Position numbers and translations under genes: made by a program. Below the pieces are notes generated by a model. The model ran no database searches and was not told the origin of the DNA. It saw nothing but the letters and a program-made list of their open reading frames with translations. This document shows positions 11,479 through 21,861 of a stretch of DNA of 64,000 nucleotides, piece by piece. The stretch comes from Homalodisca vitripennis. Its lineage: Eukaryota; Arthropoda; Insecta; Hemiptera; Cicadellidae. The stretch's first letter is position 1; every line of letters starts with the position of its first letter. The stretch is taken from NCBI RefSeq assembly GCF_021130785.1, contig NC_060214.1, positions 7,131,001 to 7,195,000 of the forward strand, in the 5' to 3' direction.

Positions 11479-12217
11479 CCCTTTGAGTGCCAAGTATTTA
11501 TTGAGTGGGTATACTGAAAAGTGCCAGGTATTTTTCTAGTGGGTGTACCTAAAAGTGCCAGCCCTTTTGCAGGCATTTTGCAAGGTTTTAGTAAAAAAAT
11601 GCACAGTTCGATTATTTAATAAGCTATCAACATGATTCTTCTTTATTTTTCTCTGAAAACTCTTTTTAGTTAACATAAAATAACAAAGTTACCATAACAC
11701 TAAATTTAGGAATACCAAAAATGGACTTACCTAAAAAAAATTCAAAATTGTTTTTAAATTTCATCTTTCAACCAAATTATTATGACCAAAAAAATTCATA
11801 TCCTTTTCTTAGTCCATATCACTGGAAAGTGTATGCAATTGTCTGTAAATCTTGAAAAATTTATATTATTATCTTCAATAATGAGCAAGTTATACAACTT
11901 TTAAGAAACTATTGTCACATTGTTTCTGGTAGCTATGGCAACCAAAAATGTTTATATGTGAGTTTCATAATTTAAAGTTTGATCGAAAGTGTACTATAAC
12001 AATGTATTTAGAAAAGAACGATTCTTCACAAACATATCAATATGATATTATTTAAAAATATTAAAGGTTACAATTTTTAGTGACTTTTTCCCGAACGTCC
12101 GGTAAAATCGGACGTCGGCACTTTTCGGCCAACTTTTGTCGTCCGGTAAAATCGGACGTTGGCACTTTTCAGACACCTTTTGTCGTCCGGTAAAATCGGA
12201 CGTTGGCACTCAAAGGG
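11479..12217. mobile_element. piggyBac-like non-autonomous element flanked by CTAG
   Basis: The element begins CCCTTTGAGTGCCAA and ends with the exact reverse complement. Flanking CTAG lies at 11475-11478 and 12218-12221. CCCTTTG-type termini and a palindromic 4-bp duplication resemble the piggyBac superfamily, whose usual target is TTAA. The right subterminal region has three 44-bp-spaced copies (12096, 12140, 12184) of CGTCCGGTAAAATCGGACG, each a 6-bp dyad with a 7-nt loop. The left end has related AAGTGCCAG repeats. At 739 bp with no long frame, it must be mobilised in trans. The superfamily is inferred from the ends only. Confidence 0.75.
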
Positions 12218-13166
12218 CTAGACTTTACCACTAAAATAAGGATAGATTAGATTAGAACTTGTGGTAACTGCTGTTTCAATAAAAAGGGTACCAAATTGAA
12301 CAATTATGAAAATTAAGAGGCTGAGCGCTAGCGAAGCACTTTATTATAGGGGGTGGAAAATTGGATTTTTGTATTTCGGTCCGCACGATATAAAAAAAAC
12401 TCACTGATCTATTTTAGGCAATGTCCTGATCGATGATTGTGCATATCACATCTTGGGATTTTTCTAAGCGTCAGTGATTGTTTTTCAATTTATGGGTGAC
12501 CTATGATGGCTACGAGACAATTACAGAATGAGTTTGTTTATAAATCATTTGAAATTTTGACATGTGTCTTTGTAAAACTTTAGGTATAGACTTGATGTTT
12601 GCAAGCAACCTCAGACAATGTGGAAAATATTTAGTAACAACTAAAAGATTTTTGTTATGCTTATGTAAAGGTGAATATTCAAAATTTTAAAAAGGGAAGG
12701 AATCTGGACAAAATCGGAGGAGGTGTGGAGTTTGCATTAATTATTAATACAATAGAAACTGTAAGTTTTTTTTATATTTTTGCTCGATATGTTGCTCAAA
12801 AACAAAACATTCGCCAAAATAGTAAATAATTTGATTCTATTGTAGTGTATTGTTAGTTTATATCTTTAAAAACAAACGCGTGATTATGCTCTGGTCTATG
12901 TTGAAAACTTCAATTCTATTGATAACTAAGAATTCTTTGATTGCCAGTAAATTCTACATAAGTAAAGTGGTGCATAAAACAACAGTTTCCATAGTATTGT
13001 AATTATTATTTCTAATTTATGATACAACACATTTAGTACAATAATTGTGTATGGTATAGCTGCCTTCAATTATGATAAGCGCCTTTATAGTTAATAACAA
13101 TAAAACGGTTAGATCCTTGTCAGATGTTGTGTAATTGTTTTAGAAATGTTCTATTTGGGATTTTTT
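12218..13166. repeat. Spacer containing a single GGCTGAGCG-family copy
   Basis: 12316-12410 contains GGCTGAGCGCTAGCGAAGC followed by a GGGTGGAAAATTGGATTTTT block. A similar order is seen at 47258-47335. The rest (12411-13166) is AT-rich with nothing recognised. Confidence 0.65.
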
Positions 13167-13345
13167 ATGGCCACACGGTCTAAGGCGTCAGACTTTGGAT
13201 CTGAGTTAGGGGTAGCGCAGGTCCCGTAGCACTTTTTATCAGTACCTTAGACCTTGTACTGTATCGACTCTCCCCCTTATCTGTTTGATAAGATCCTCGC
13301 ACAGGCCAGTGGCCCATGACAAAATGACTAAAAAGGATCATTTTA
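13167..13345 (+). mobile_element. tRNA-Leu-derived SINE, copy A
   Basis: The head resembles a tRNA-Leu: a damaged A box in ATGGCCACACGGTCTAAGG, an anticodon-like arm TCAGACTTTGGATCTGA, and a damaged B box. The body is GACCTTGTACTGTATCGACT, then CTGTTTGATAAGATCCTCGC and AGGCCAGTGGCCCATGA. The same body occurs at 28557-28757 (-) and 61621-61840 (+). Pol III promotes such elements and LINE enzymes move them. The open frames overlapping it on both strands are by-products. Confidence 0.85.
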
Positions 13346-14203
13346 GCCTTATTGCAACTCAAAAAATACTCTTTTATAAATTTCAAACTCGAAAAAAAAA
13401 CCAACGTCAAATATCCTTAAATCTTAAATTATTCCAATATTTTAAAAATGCCTATTTGGAGACAAATTCTAGCTAAAACAATTGATAAAAAACACGACTG
13501 TCAAAAATGTTAACAAACAGTGTCCAACTTTATTTTACCTTAGCAACCAACAAATTCCTAAGGTTAAAAATTGCGAACACACGAATTCCACACTCAAAAA
13601 ATCCCAAAAAGCTCAACCTCTTTAAATTCACAGGAAAAAAATTTTAAAATTAAAAACTTTCAAACAAATATTCCGACCAAAAAATTGTAATTATTAATTT
13701 CCAACTAGAATAATTCCTAACTCATAAACATCATTGATCTATGCCAGGTTTTCAGTTGAGGAGAACTACTCATAATAATACATGAGATTATTTACTTCCG
13801 GGGAGAATAAGGCTAAAAGGGGTTTAAAACCACTCACCAAAATAAAACCTTTGCAATAGCAAATTAGAAGAAATTTTAAAATTTCACACAATAAATCAAT
13901 AAAAATACTAAGATAAGGAATATGGAAGGCGACTAGAAAGGCAGATCTGTGTTGTATGTTTGGACATAAAGAGGAGATATGTCAGATAGAGGATATTGTC
14001 CAGACATAGGACATAGTGGACACCCATCTTGCCGGGTCTATCTGGGAACGGGACAGGAATCAAGATATAAGATTGTCTCCAGAGAAGGAATTGCGGGCAC
14101 GAAACAGTAAATAACTCTATACGAGAATACGGCTAGAGGAACGAGGGAACGTGGACCGAGGACGTTTCCAAATAAATCAAACAACAAAAGTTTTTAGATA
14201 TTA
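13346..14203. other. AT-rich stretch without recognisable features
   Basis: No supported gene. A purine-rich segment (13915-14165) is less AT-rich but broken in all frames. Confidence 0.4.
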
Positions 14204-14700
14204 TATTTTGTATATAATAATATAAACACTGTGGGTAACTTATATTCTAGAAGCCGAGAGCCACTTTCCTCTGCATAACTTTTTATTATTTTTTTTTTAT
14301 AATTTTTTAGTGACAGAGGGATTTTTTGTAGGAAATAAATCGATCGTCAATAGCGCTAGTTTTAGTACAGGTCAAAATTAGAGAGTATTTAAAGGGTTAA
14401 ATACAGGGTGTCCACAATTTCATGTTACACATTTAATTGTTTATACTTAATAATATATTTTATATAATAATATAAACACTGTGGGAAACTTATATTCTAG
14501 AAGCCGAGAGCCACTTTCCTCTGCGTAACTTTTTATTATTTTTGTATAATTTTTTAGTGACAGAGGGATTTTTTGTAGGAAATAAATCGATCGTCAATAG
14601 TGCTAGTTTTAGTACAGGTCAAAATTAGAGAGTATTTAAAGGGTTAAATACAGTGTTTCCAGAAATACATGTTACACGTTTAATTGTTCATACCTAATCT
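14204..14700. repeat. Two-copy direct tandem duplication, ~249-bp period
   Basis: AAACACTGTGGG, TATTCTAGAAGCCGAGAGCC, GATTTTTTGTAGGAAATAAA and AGAGAGTATTTAAAGGGTTA all recur about 249 bp apart. Each copy ends with a CAGGGTG/CAGTGTT transposon terminus (14404 and about 14650), so the duplicated unit joins about 200 bp of flank to the left end of the IS630-type transposon that follows. Confidence 0.85.
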
Positions 14701-15415
14701 ATTATTGATCGTTGTGTTCTGTGAATCACATGTAAGCTAAAATTTCCTTTTATAAAGTTTTATTTTCAGTAACCGAGCTACCCATTGTTGTCATCTATTA
14801 ATGTGTAACTCATTGTGGCAACTTTTCAACGAAAATTTCAGTGTATTTAGTGGCTAGCAAGGTTTAATTCTGGGAATTCAGTGCAACGCGAGTATCGTTG
14901 GAGGTTTTCCCACTGACAGACGCTGCATTTATAGAAGAAACCATCAGCTAGAACATTCAAAAAAGAAGTCCAAAAAGTCTGTGCAGAAGAGTGGTCGTGA
15001 GTTGGATACCCTAAGTCTACGGTTTTCAAAGTTTTAAAGAAAATACTAAAACCTAATGGTTATAAATCTCAACTACTGCATGATTTTTAAGCCTGAAAAC
15101 AGATTATATAAGTATGACAGCATTGTTAATTTTTATGAAAATAAATTGGATACAATATTAAAATCCGCATTGTTTTCATGATGAGGCCACTTTTCACTTA
15201 TCTTAAAATGTGCATCGTCATAACATTCGTACATTGAACACTTTAAGCGATGAATCAGAGCTGTGACTGAATCATTTACCCACAGGGTGATTCATGGTTC
15301 TCATGTTGATCAACTGACACAAAACTGTTTAATCCTACGCTACTGTCATTCTTGTGTTGTGTTTACTTTTATAAATCATTTGATTTAAAAGGGACATGAC
15401 TCTGTGGACACACTG
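14404..15415 (+). mobile_element. Degenerate IS630-type Tc1/mariner transposon
   Basis: The left end CAGGGTGTCCACAATTTCAT matches the inverted right end CAGTGTGTCCACAGAGTCAT (15396-15415), with TA on both sides (14402-14403, 15416-15417). The interior on the plus strand retains a transposase: a helix-turn-helix region ending KSTVFKVLKKILKPNGYK (15010-15070), then DEATFHLS, a stop, and NVHRHNIRTL at 15180-15245. The latter is the conserved block around a catalytic aspartate of the DDE domain in insect elements of this type. Stops and frameshifts make it inactive. The true left boundary is ambiguous because the left end is tandemly duplicated, with a second terminus near 14650. Confidence 0.8.
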
Positions 15416-15417
15416 TA

Positions 15418-15797
15418 TATAAACACAACAATTTCTGCTCGCATCATACTTTCCTTAGCTTGAAACACACTTAAAACCAATCGTTGGGTACGTAAATAAG
15501 TGTTAAATCAGCGACAGCTATCCATGCACTAATCGGCTGTTTGGATAAAAAGTGGAGACTTTTAGTGTCTGCATTTCGTAACGTGACGGTAATACAAACA
15601 TTATGTATGTGGATGACGGTCGCTTTAAGTGTGTCGAATAAAAAAAAAACTTATTTGAGAAAAAATAGTAATCGTATTGTATTTTTAACCCTTTTCATAC
15701 CCTCCCATTTCGACCACCACCAGAGCTAGTGCGACTAAGATCGATTTCATTCTGAAGTGATATTGCAATTACAACGCAGTTTTGGCAAATAAAACTA
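15418..15797. other. Spacer, nothing recognised
   Basis: One chance frame (15541-15729) and no repeat identified. Confidence 0.4.
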
Positions 15798-15872
15798 CTT
15801 TGGTTATGAAGGAAACAGGAGTTTTCAACACATTTGTCATCGTTCAGTGACACAAAAAATTAGTAACATTAC

Positions 15873-15905
15873 GTTTCGAGATCTGTAATCTGATCCCTTC
15901 ATCAG
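15873..15905 (-). ncRNA. Hammerhead-like core (CUGAUGA ... GAAAC)
   Basis: On the minus strand: CUGAUGA, then stem II GGGAUC/GAUCUC with loop AGAUUACA, then GAAAC. A 3-bp stem III (ACG/UGU, loop UAA) is possible. No convincing stem I was found, so self-cleavage of the monomer is unlikely. Confidence 0.55.
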
Positions 15906-16035
15906 GTAAATATCTAACCTAACACATAATTACAAACTAGGTTAAAATAAACAAATCATACGAGAGCGTTTTGACACGCTTAAGTTCCATTTTAACTTTA
16001 ATTATTGTTAATGTTATTGTAAGTTTGTTATGTAC

Positions 16036-16068
16036 CTGAAGAAGATATCAGATCGCAGATTTCGAAAC
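16036..16068 (+). ncRNA. Hammerhead-like core (CUGAAGA ... GAAAC)
   Basis: CUGAAGA, stem II GAUAUC/GAUUUC with loop AGAUCGCA, then GAAAC. The base after the putative stem III is G, which is not permitted at the hammerhead cleavage site, so it is probably inactive. Confidence 0.5.
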
Positions 16069-16171
16069 GTAGTGTGACTGATTTTCGTATCTCTCAACGA
16101 TGGCAAATGTCCGGAAAAATCATATTTTCTTCACAATCCTTCCATCGTCAAGAAAAAAGAATCTTTGGTTA

Positions 16172-17423
16172 AGTTGGCATAAGTAAAGATTATATTCACT
16201 CGTCTTACACGAATAATAGAGGACCGTAACAAATAAATTTATCAGAAGCGATTGCGTCCTTTCCGATTCTGATATTTGTCTTAACCGCAGTCCAGGACCT
16301 TTTTACAAAGCAGAACAAGTCCTGCTATGTCCCTCGCGTCCCTACAAGGGTTATTTACAACCTAGGGCCATGCCATCCCTTCTTCAACCGCCAGTCTTCC
16401 TAAATCTTGATTCTTGATTTGGTTTCTTCCCCGGGGGACGGTCCAGTCGTGATGTTTACTGTTATTCGGACTTTTCTCTCCCCGGGAGTAAATAAATTGG
16501 GCCCGATATGTTTCTCATTTCGGTAACATCACTAGAATCGTAGAGTCGGTTGGTTAATAATGGTAAGCTAATTTCCTTACGAAAGCCTGAGCTTATTATC
16601 AAGGTATTTGTTGTAAGCTGAAATTCCGTAATATAGATCGTAAGCATTCATACAGCATTACAATGAGTAGTTAGTTCTGAACTGAAAACCTCGTATAACA
16701 ATGGAGTTTGTGCTCAGAATTATTCTAGTAGGAAATTGTTAAATTAAAACCTTTTAGGTAGCAATTTGTGTGTATGCAATATTTCATTTTAAAATTGTTT
16801 TGGTTAATAATAAGGTTAAATAAATTTTAACATTTTTTGGAATTTATATTTTTAAGCTGGGCTGTTTGTGATTTTAATCATTCTAAATTGGCATTTGTCG
16901 AAACTGGGGTTTTTCTACATTTGAAATTTTCTAGTTAGAAATTCTCACTATTCGGAATTCATGACTTTGGACTGTTTTGAGTGTTGAATTTTCAGAAACT
17001 TTTATAATTTTCTTATGCAATTTTTTAATTGAGTTTTTATAGTGAGTTGGAATTTCTTGATAGGTAACTAACTATTCCTTATATCGTCCAAAAAAGCGGT
17101 ATTGGATATAAGAATTACGATCTTACGTTTTTCTTCGGAATTCAAAATCATTCTACAATGTTTGAGTTGGTATATCCAAACTATTGTTTTTGTATTTTTT
17201 TTTTTTTTCATTCGGTTTATTTTATTATATACAATATTAAAAATTAAGCGTTTGAACACTGTAAATTACATTTGATTTTTACGAAGGTCACATTTTAAGT
17301 ATTTTTCTGCAGCAGTGTATTGTGTTTACAATTTGGAATATTCACTCGTTGGGGCTTGTATTCTTGTCAGATGCGAAGCAAACTCAAAGTGAGTATAGTG
17401 TTTGTGAATAAAGAAGCCTGAAC
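16172..17423. other. Unannotated stretch
   Basis: 16200-16500 is GC-richer with CCCGGG-containing segments but no sustained frame. 16500-17423 is AT-rich. No repeat or gene recognised. Confidence 0.4.
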
Positions 17424-17941
17424 CGACTTATGTGTTTGTTTGAAGGTTATTTTTTGACGATGGAAGGATCGTGAAGGAAACAGGATTTTCCCAAGACTAA
17501 TCGTACAATTTTTTATTTCCACCATCCTGTTTTTGTATGCCGTGACGATTCTCATTGGCTAGTGCCCTCTGGGCAGTCGTAGGTGGTTGGTAGACAAATG
17601 TAGACGTATTGTGACCTGTAACTGTATTCTGTAGTTCAGTTGTGTAATGGATTAGTGTTGCGTATGTTTTTAGAGTTGGTGAAAGTTGACAAACAACATG
17701 GTGGTTGTGATTCCTGACTTAGGCGTGCCACAACGCTTTGGTATGATTTGTTTATTTTAACCTTAGTTTGTAATTATGTATTAGGTTAGTTATTACCTGA
17801 AGAAGAGATCAGATTGCTGATCTCGAAACGTAGTGTGACGTTCGATTCCTCGAAACGAAAGTTACTGATTTCTTGTTTCACTGAACGATGGAAAATGTCC
17901 GGAAAAATCCTGTTTCCTTCACGACTTATGTCGATAAACAT
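17424..17941 (+). mobile_element. Penelope-like terminal-repeat insertion, 498 bp, 10-bp TSD
   Basis: CGACTTATGT occurs at 17424-17433 and 17932-17941, bracketing 17434-17931. The insertion opens with about 60 bp of inverted element end (GAAGGTTATTTTTTGACGAT, then GGAAACAGGATTTTCC) and continues with a forward copy containing GGTTGTGATTCCTGACTTAG, a hammerhead-like core and CCGGAAAAATCCTGTTTCC. Positions 17655-17930 match 37210-37440. This gives the clearest boundaries for this family in the window. Confidence 0.8.
17797..17829 (+). ncRNA. Hammerhead-like core (CUGAAGA ... GAAAC)
   Basis: CUGAAGA, perfect 6-bp stem II GAGAUC/GAUCUC with loop AGAUUGCU, then GAAACG. Stem III ACG/UGU is possible. 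The cleavage-site base would be G, which is unfavourable. Confidence 0.5.
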
Positions 17942-18179
17942 TTAATTGGCTACTATTTGCAAAACAATGGCCCAAATATTCTATTAAAACTTTTGGTATA
18001 TCTTGACGTCTTTATTATACTGTAACAGAATTCTAATGTTTCTCTAACTCAAATGGTTCTCTGTGTAGACATCGAGTAGATAGATAAATACGCGATATGG
18101 TGTGGTTACTTGATTTACTCATAGTGTAACTATGGTAAGAAGGGATGATCAATGTGAATTTTTAAGTTCAGTTCCAGTT
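17942..18179. other. Spacer, nothing recognised
   Basis: AT-rich; no supported feature. Confidence 0.35.
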
Positions 18180-18318
18180 CACCTTCCTCTTAGTGCATCG
18201 TCTGGAATCTGACGCTGTCACAGACTTGACTCCTACAATTTGGAATCAATCCTGTTCGTCTGGAGATCCAAAAGTGTGCGACTGATGCAAATTCCAGACG
18301 CTGCACTAAGAGAAAGGT
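18180..18318. repeat. Inverted repeat, ~33-bp arms
   Basis: The left arm (18180-18212, CACCTTCCTCTTAGTGCATC then GTCTGGAATCTG) pairs with the right arm (18285-18318), whose complement reads CACCTTTCTCTTAGTGCAGC then GTCTGGAATTTG. The spacer is about 72 bp. A related single arm is at 35517-35575. It is probably a foldback MITE. Confidence 0.75.
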
Positions 18319-18501
18319 GATAATTAGTTTAATTTAGTAATGCTTCACTCAGCCAATTGAAGTATTTTATTAAATGCAACCATACACTTTTTGGGTTGAT
18401 GTTAGTCGTATAAACTAAAACCTGCTCAAAGTAGCCTGTACAAAGAAAAAGAAATTGATTGCAGGTATTTTTGTTTCAACATTTTCTGCAAATGGGATTA
18501 C

Positions 18502-18953
18502 TATAAAGGAATAGTAAATGGTCAACTAAAACCCTTTTTGAAAATTATTTTATTTCAGGTAGGCTACGTGTTTCGGTATTAAACCATCATCAGTGTGAAT
18601 ATTAACCTCTAACTAAATAATAAACAATAAACGACTAAATATACACATGTGGATCATTTAAACAGATGTTAAATTTATATGAGACAGTTGCAATTTTGAT
18701 TAGTACTATGTATTTAATATTTTAATTTCTTTCAAAAAATAGGGTTTGCCTTAATTTAATTAATATTGCTATTAAATATGTTGTGAGGATCTTTGTTACA
18801 ATTTACATAAATATGTCATTCTTCTTTCGTATTTAATTTTTCTCCTTTCCTTTCCATAAAAAATGTCCATGTTCTTTCAATATATTTGAAGTTATTCTAA
18901 TATAAAGATAACCCTGTAATGTGGAGTTAATAACATAATATTATAAAGGAATA
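18502..18953 (-). mobile_element. Second Penelope-like family, 428-bp insertion with 12-bp TSD
   Basis: TATAAAGGAATA at 18502-18513 and 18942-18953 flanks the insertion 18514-18941. The uninterrupted homologue near 19360 has one such motif, confirming an empty site. On the minus strand the element carries a hammerhead-like core near its 3' end (18593-18570) and an AT-rich upstream part with no recognisable domain. It is probably a 5'-truncated PLE copy or solo terminal repeat. Confidence 0.75.
18570..18593 (-). ncRNA. Hammerhead-like core (CUGAUGA ... GAAAC), family 2
   Basis: Minus strand: CUGAUGA, short stem II GGU/ACC with an AU-rich loop, then GAAACACG. The core bases are all present. 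Stem II is only 3 bp and stem I was not resolved. Confidence 0.5.
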
Positions 18954-19560
18954 TACCTCTGTTGAAACTCCCAATCAACTAATGGCCGAGTAAGTTTAAA
19001 AAGTAACGAATACCCACTCAGTTATGAAACAATTTAAATTCTATTCCTTGTTTACCAACAAATTCTTTTTAATACACATTGAGGATTTTTTAATCCCTGT
19101 GTTTTCTTTCGTAAAGTGTTCAACATTTCACACTCAATAATCTCAAACCAAATGGGAAGGTGAACATTGCTTAATTTAGTAATGCTTCACTCAGCTAATT
19201 ATTAGTCTTCAAAAATATTATTAAATAGAACACTACACTTTTAGGGTGGACGTTAGACGTACAAAGGTAAAACAGCTCAAATATTGTAGCCGTTTCGTAG
19301 AAAAATAACTTGACTGCAGGTATTTTTGTTTCAAAATTGCCTGCAAATGGAAGTAATATAAAGGAATATACTTCTGTTAAAATTCCCGATCAATTAATGT
19401 CCGAGTAAGTTTAAAAGGCAACAAATGCCCACTCAGTACTAACTTTACCAGTTATGAAACAATTATAATTCAATTTCGAATGGTTTTTAATCCCTTCGAT
19501 TACTTTTCCGTAAAGGAACATTTCACACTCTATAATCTCAAGCCAAATCGAAACTATCAC

Positions 19561-20280
19561 TGAAGATCATTTATCATTCAAGTGCATACGGAATATTATC
19601 AAAATGCATGCGCAAGAACAGATGACTGGATGAAGGATGGAGTAAGAAGCATCGCTCAGATGGTGAGCTATTTGTAACAACTGCGAGTGACTGAAGGTTT
19701 GATATCGTTGACTGACGAGTTAGCGATGATTGACACTGACTCTGAGCAGCACTGAAAGAGTGACGGATAGCTCTGCCACCTGATTTATACTTACCTCACT
19801 GCCAATTTTTCACTACTTAAGAGTCGATCGAAGGGGAGAACTTTATCACCGTTTCCCTCTTGGACGGATGGCTCAGGCCGGGAAGATTACTCATCCGATC
19901 TTCGCGAGCAAAGTCAATGGGATTTTATACCTAGAACAGATGCTCGATCTTAAATTATTTTAACTGTACACTTTTTTTAAAGGTTTTGTTTGTGGATTCA
20001 TTAAAAACATCTCAAGAGCGTTTTCCAAGTATCAAAGTACCTTTCAGATATATGGATCTGGAAATGACTCGGTTCGGAACCCAGAGTTAATTCTGTATTT
20101 GGCGATGGATGATTTTAAAGGATAACTCCTTTTTGACATTTTACCATCGCTATATGATATCCCTAAGTATTACAATCGAACAAAAACAAACTTTGTTTTC
20201 TTATAATAACTATTACAGTCTGTGAGTTGATAGGATCATTTAAGTCTAGATAGTCCAGGTCAAGAGTTGAACTTAGTATA
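19561..20280. other. Unannotated stretch
   Basis: Moderate GC content at 19560-19930. No frame or repeat recognised. Confidence 0.4.
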
Positions 20281-21861
20281 GATGATAACTTACAGTACCT
20301 CATTAGCTGGAATATAAGATGAAAACTTACAGTACCTCACTAGCTGGAGTATAAGATGAAAACTTACAGTACCTCACTAGCTGGAGTATAAGATGTAAAC
20401 TTACAGTACCTCACTAGCTGGAGTATAAGATGAAAACTTACAGTACCTCACTAGCTGGAGTATAAGATGAAAACTTACAGTACCTCACTAGCTGGAGTAT
20501 AAGATGTAAACTTACAGTACCTCACTAGCTGGAGTATAAGATGTAAACTTACAGTACCTCACTAGCTGGAGTATAAGATGAAAACTTACAGTACCTCACT
20601 AGCTGGAGTATAAGATGAAAACTTACAGTACCTCACTAGCTGGAGTATAAGATGAAAACTTACAGTACCTCACTAGCTGGAGTATAAGATGTAAACTTAC
20701 AGTACCTCACTAGCTGGAGTATACGATGAAAACTTACAGTACCTCACTAGCTGGAGTATAAGATGAAAACTTACAGTACCTCACTAGCTGGAGTATAAGA
20801 TGAAAACTTACAGTACCTCACTAGCTGGAGTATAAGATGAAAACTCACAGTACCTCACTAGCTGGAGTATAAGATGAAAACTTACAGTACCTCACTAGCT
20901 GGAGTATAAGATGAAAACTTACAGTACCTCACTAGCTGGAGTATAAGATGAAAACTTACAGTACCTCACTAGCTGGAGTATAAGATGTAAACTTACAGTA
21001 CCTCACTAGCTGGAGTATAAGATGAAAACTTACAGTACCTCACTAGCTGGAGTATAAGATGAAAACTTACAGTACCTCACTAGCTGGAGTATAAGATGTA
21101 AACTTACAGTACCTCACTAGCTGGAGTATACGATGAAAACTCACAGTACCTCACTAGCTGGAGTATAAGATGAAAACTTACAGTACCTCACTAGCTGGAG
21201 TATAAGATGAAAACTTACAGTACCTCACTAGCTGGAGTATAAGATGAAAACTTACAGTACCTCACTATCGGGAGTATAAGATGAAGGCTTACAGTACCTC
21301 ACTAGCTGGAGTATAACATGAAGGCTTACAGTATCTTACTAGCTGGAGTATAAGATGTAAACTTACAGTACCTGACTTGCTGGAGTATAAGATGAAAACT
21401 TACAGTACCTCACTAGCTGGAGTATAAGATGTAAACTTACAGTACCTCACTAGCTGGAGTATACGATGAAAACTTACAGTACCTCACTAGCTGGAGTATA
21501 AGATGAAAACTTACAGTACCTCACTAGCTGGAGTATAAAATGAAAACTTACAGTACCTCACTAGCTGGAGTATAAGATGAAAACTTACAGTACCTCACTA
21601 TTGGGAGTATAACATGAAAACTTACAGTACCTCACTAGCTGGAGTATAAGATGAAAACTTACAGTACCTCACTATCGGGAGTATAAGATGAAGGCTTACA
21701 GTACCTCACTAGCTGGAGTATAAGATGAAGGCTTACAGTATCTTACTAGCTGGAGTATAAGATGTAAACTTACAGTACCTCACTAGCTGGAGTATAAGAT
21801 GAAAACTTACAGTACCTCACTAGCTGGAATATAACATGTAAACTTACAGTATCTCAAAAGC
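20281..21861. repeat. 37-bp minisatellite, ~42 copies, with 407-bp higher-order period
   Basis: The unit is TACAGTACCTCACTAGCTGG plus AGTATAAGATGAAAACT. The first and last copies are diverged and the interior is nearly uniform. Variant markers give the history: ATACGATG at 20721 and 21128 and ACTATCGGGA at 21264 and 21671 are each 407 bp apart, exactly 11 monomers; a third ATACGATG at 21461 is 333 bp (9 monomers) on. It has no coding sense. Confidence 0.95.

Larger units (their letters stand above)
15798..16171. mobile_element. Penelope-like terminal-repeat insertion, 356 bp, head-to-head, 9-bp TSD
   Basis: CTTTGGTTA flanks the insertion at 15798-15806 and 16163-16171. The insertion (15807-16162) starts with an inverted copy of the element end (GGAAACAGG...; TTCAGTGACAC) and closes with a forward copy (GATGGCAAATGTCCGGAAAA, then TCCTTCCATCGTCAA). 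Each half carries a hammerhead-like core, minus strand at 15873-15905 and plus strand at 16036-16068. Inverted partial copies and target duplications are known for Penelope-like insertions. No ORF is present. It belongs to the family at 17424, 37205, 40148 and 44095. Confidence 0.75.
18330..19560. repeat. Segmental tandem duplication split by a later insertion
   Basis: Copy 1 (18330-18513 plus 18942-19150) and copy 2 (19165-19560) share AATGCTTCACTCAGC, TGCAGGTATTTTTGTTTCAA, TATAAAGGAATA and CCGAGTAAGTTTAAAA in the same order. Copy 1 is interrupted by a 428-bp insertion (18514-18941) that copy 2 lacks. Confidence 0.8.

Noticed and set aside
20281..21861. 37-bp repeats as a CRISPR array
   Set aside because: Repeats are contiguous with no unique spacers, and the context is a eukaryotic transposon-rich region. 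It is a minisatellite.
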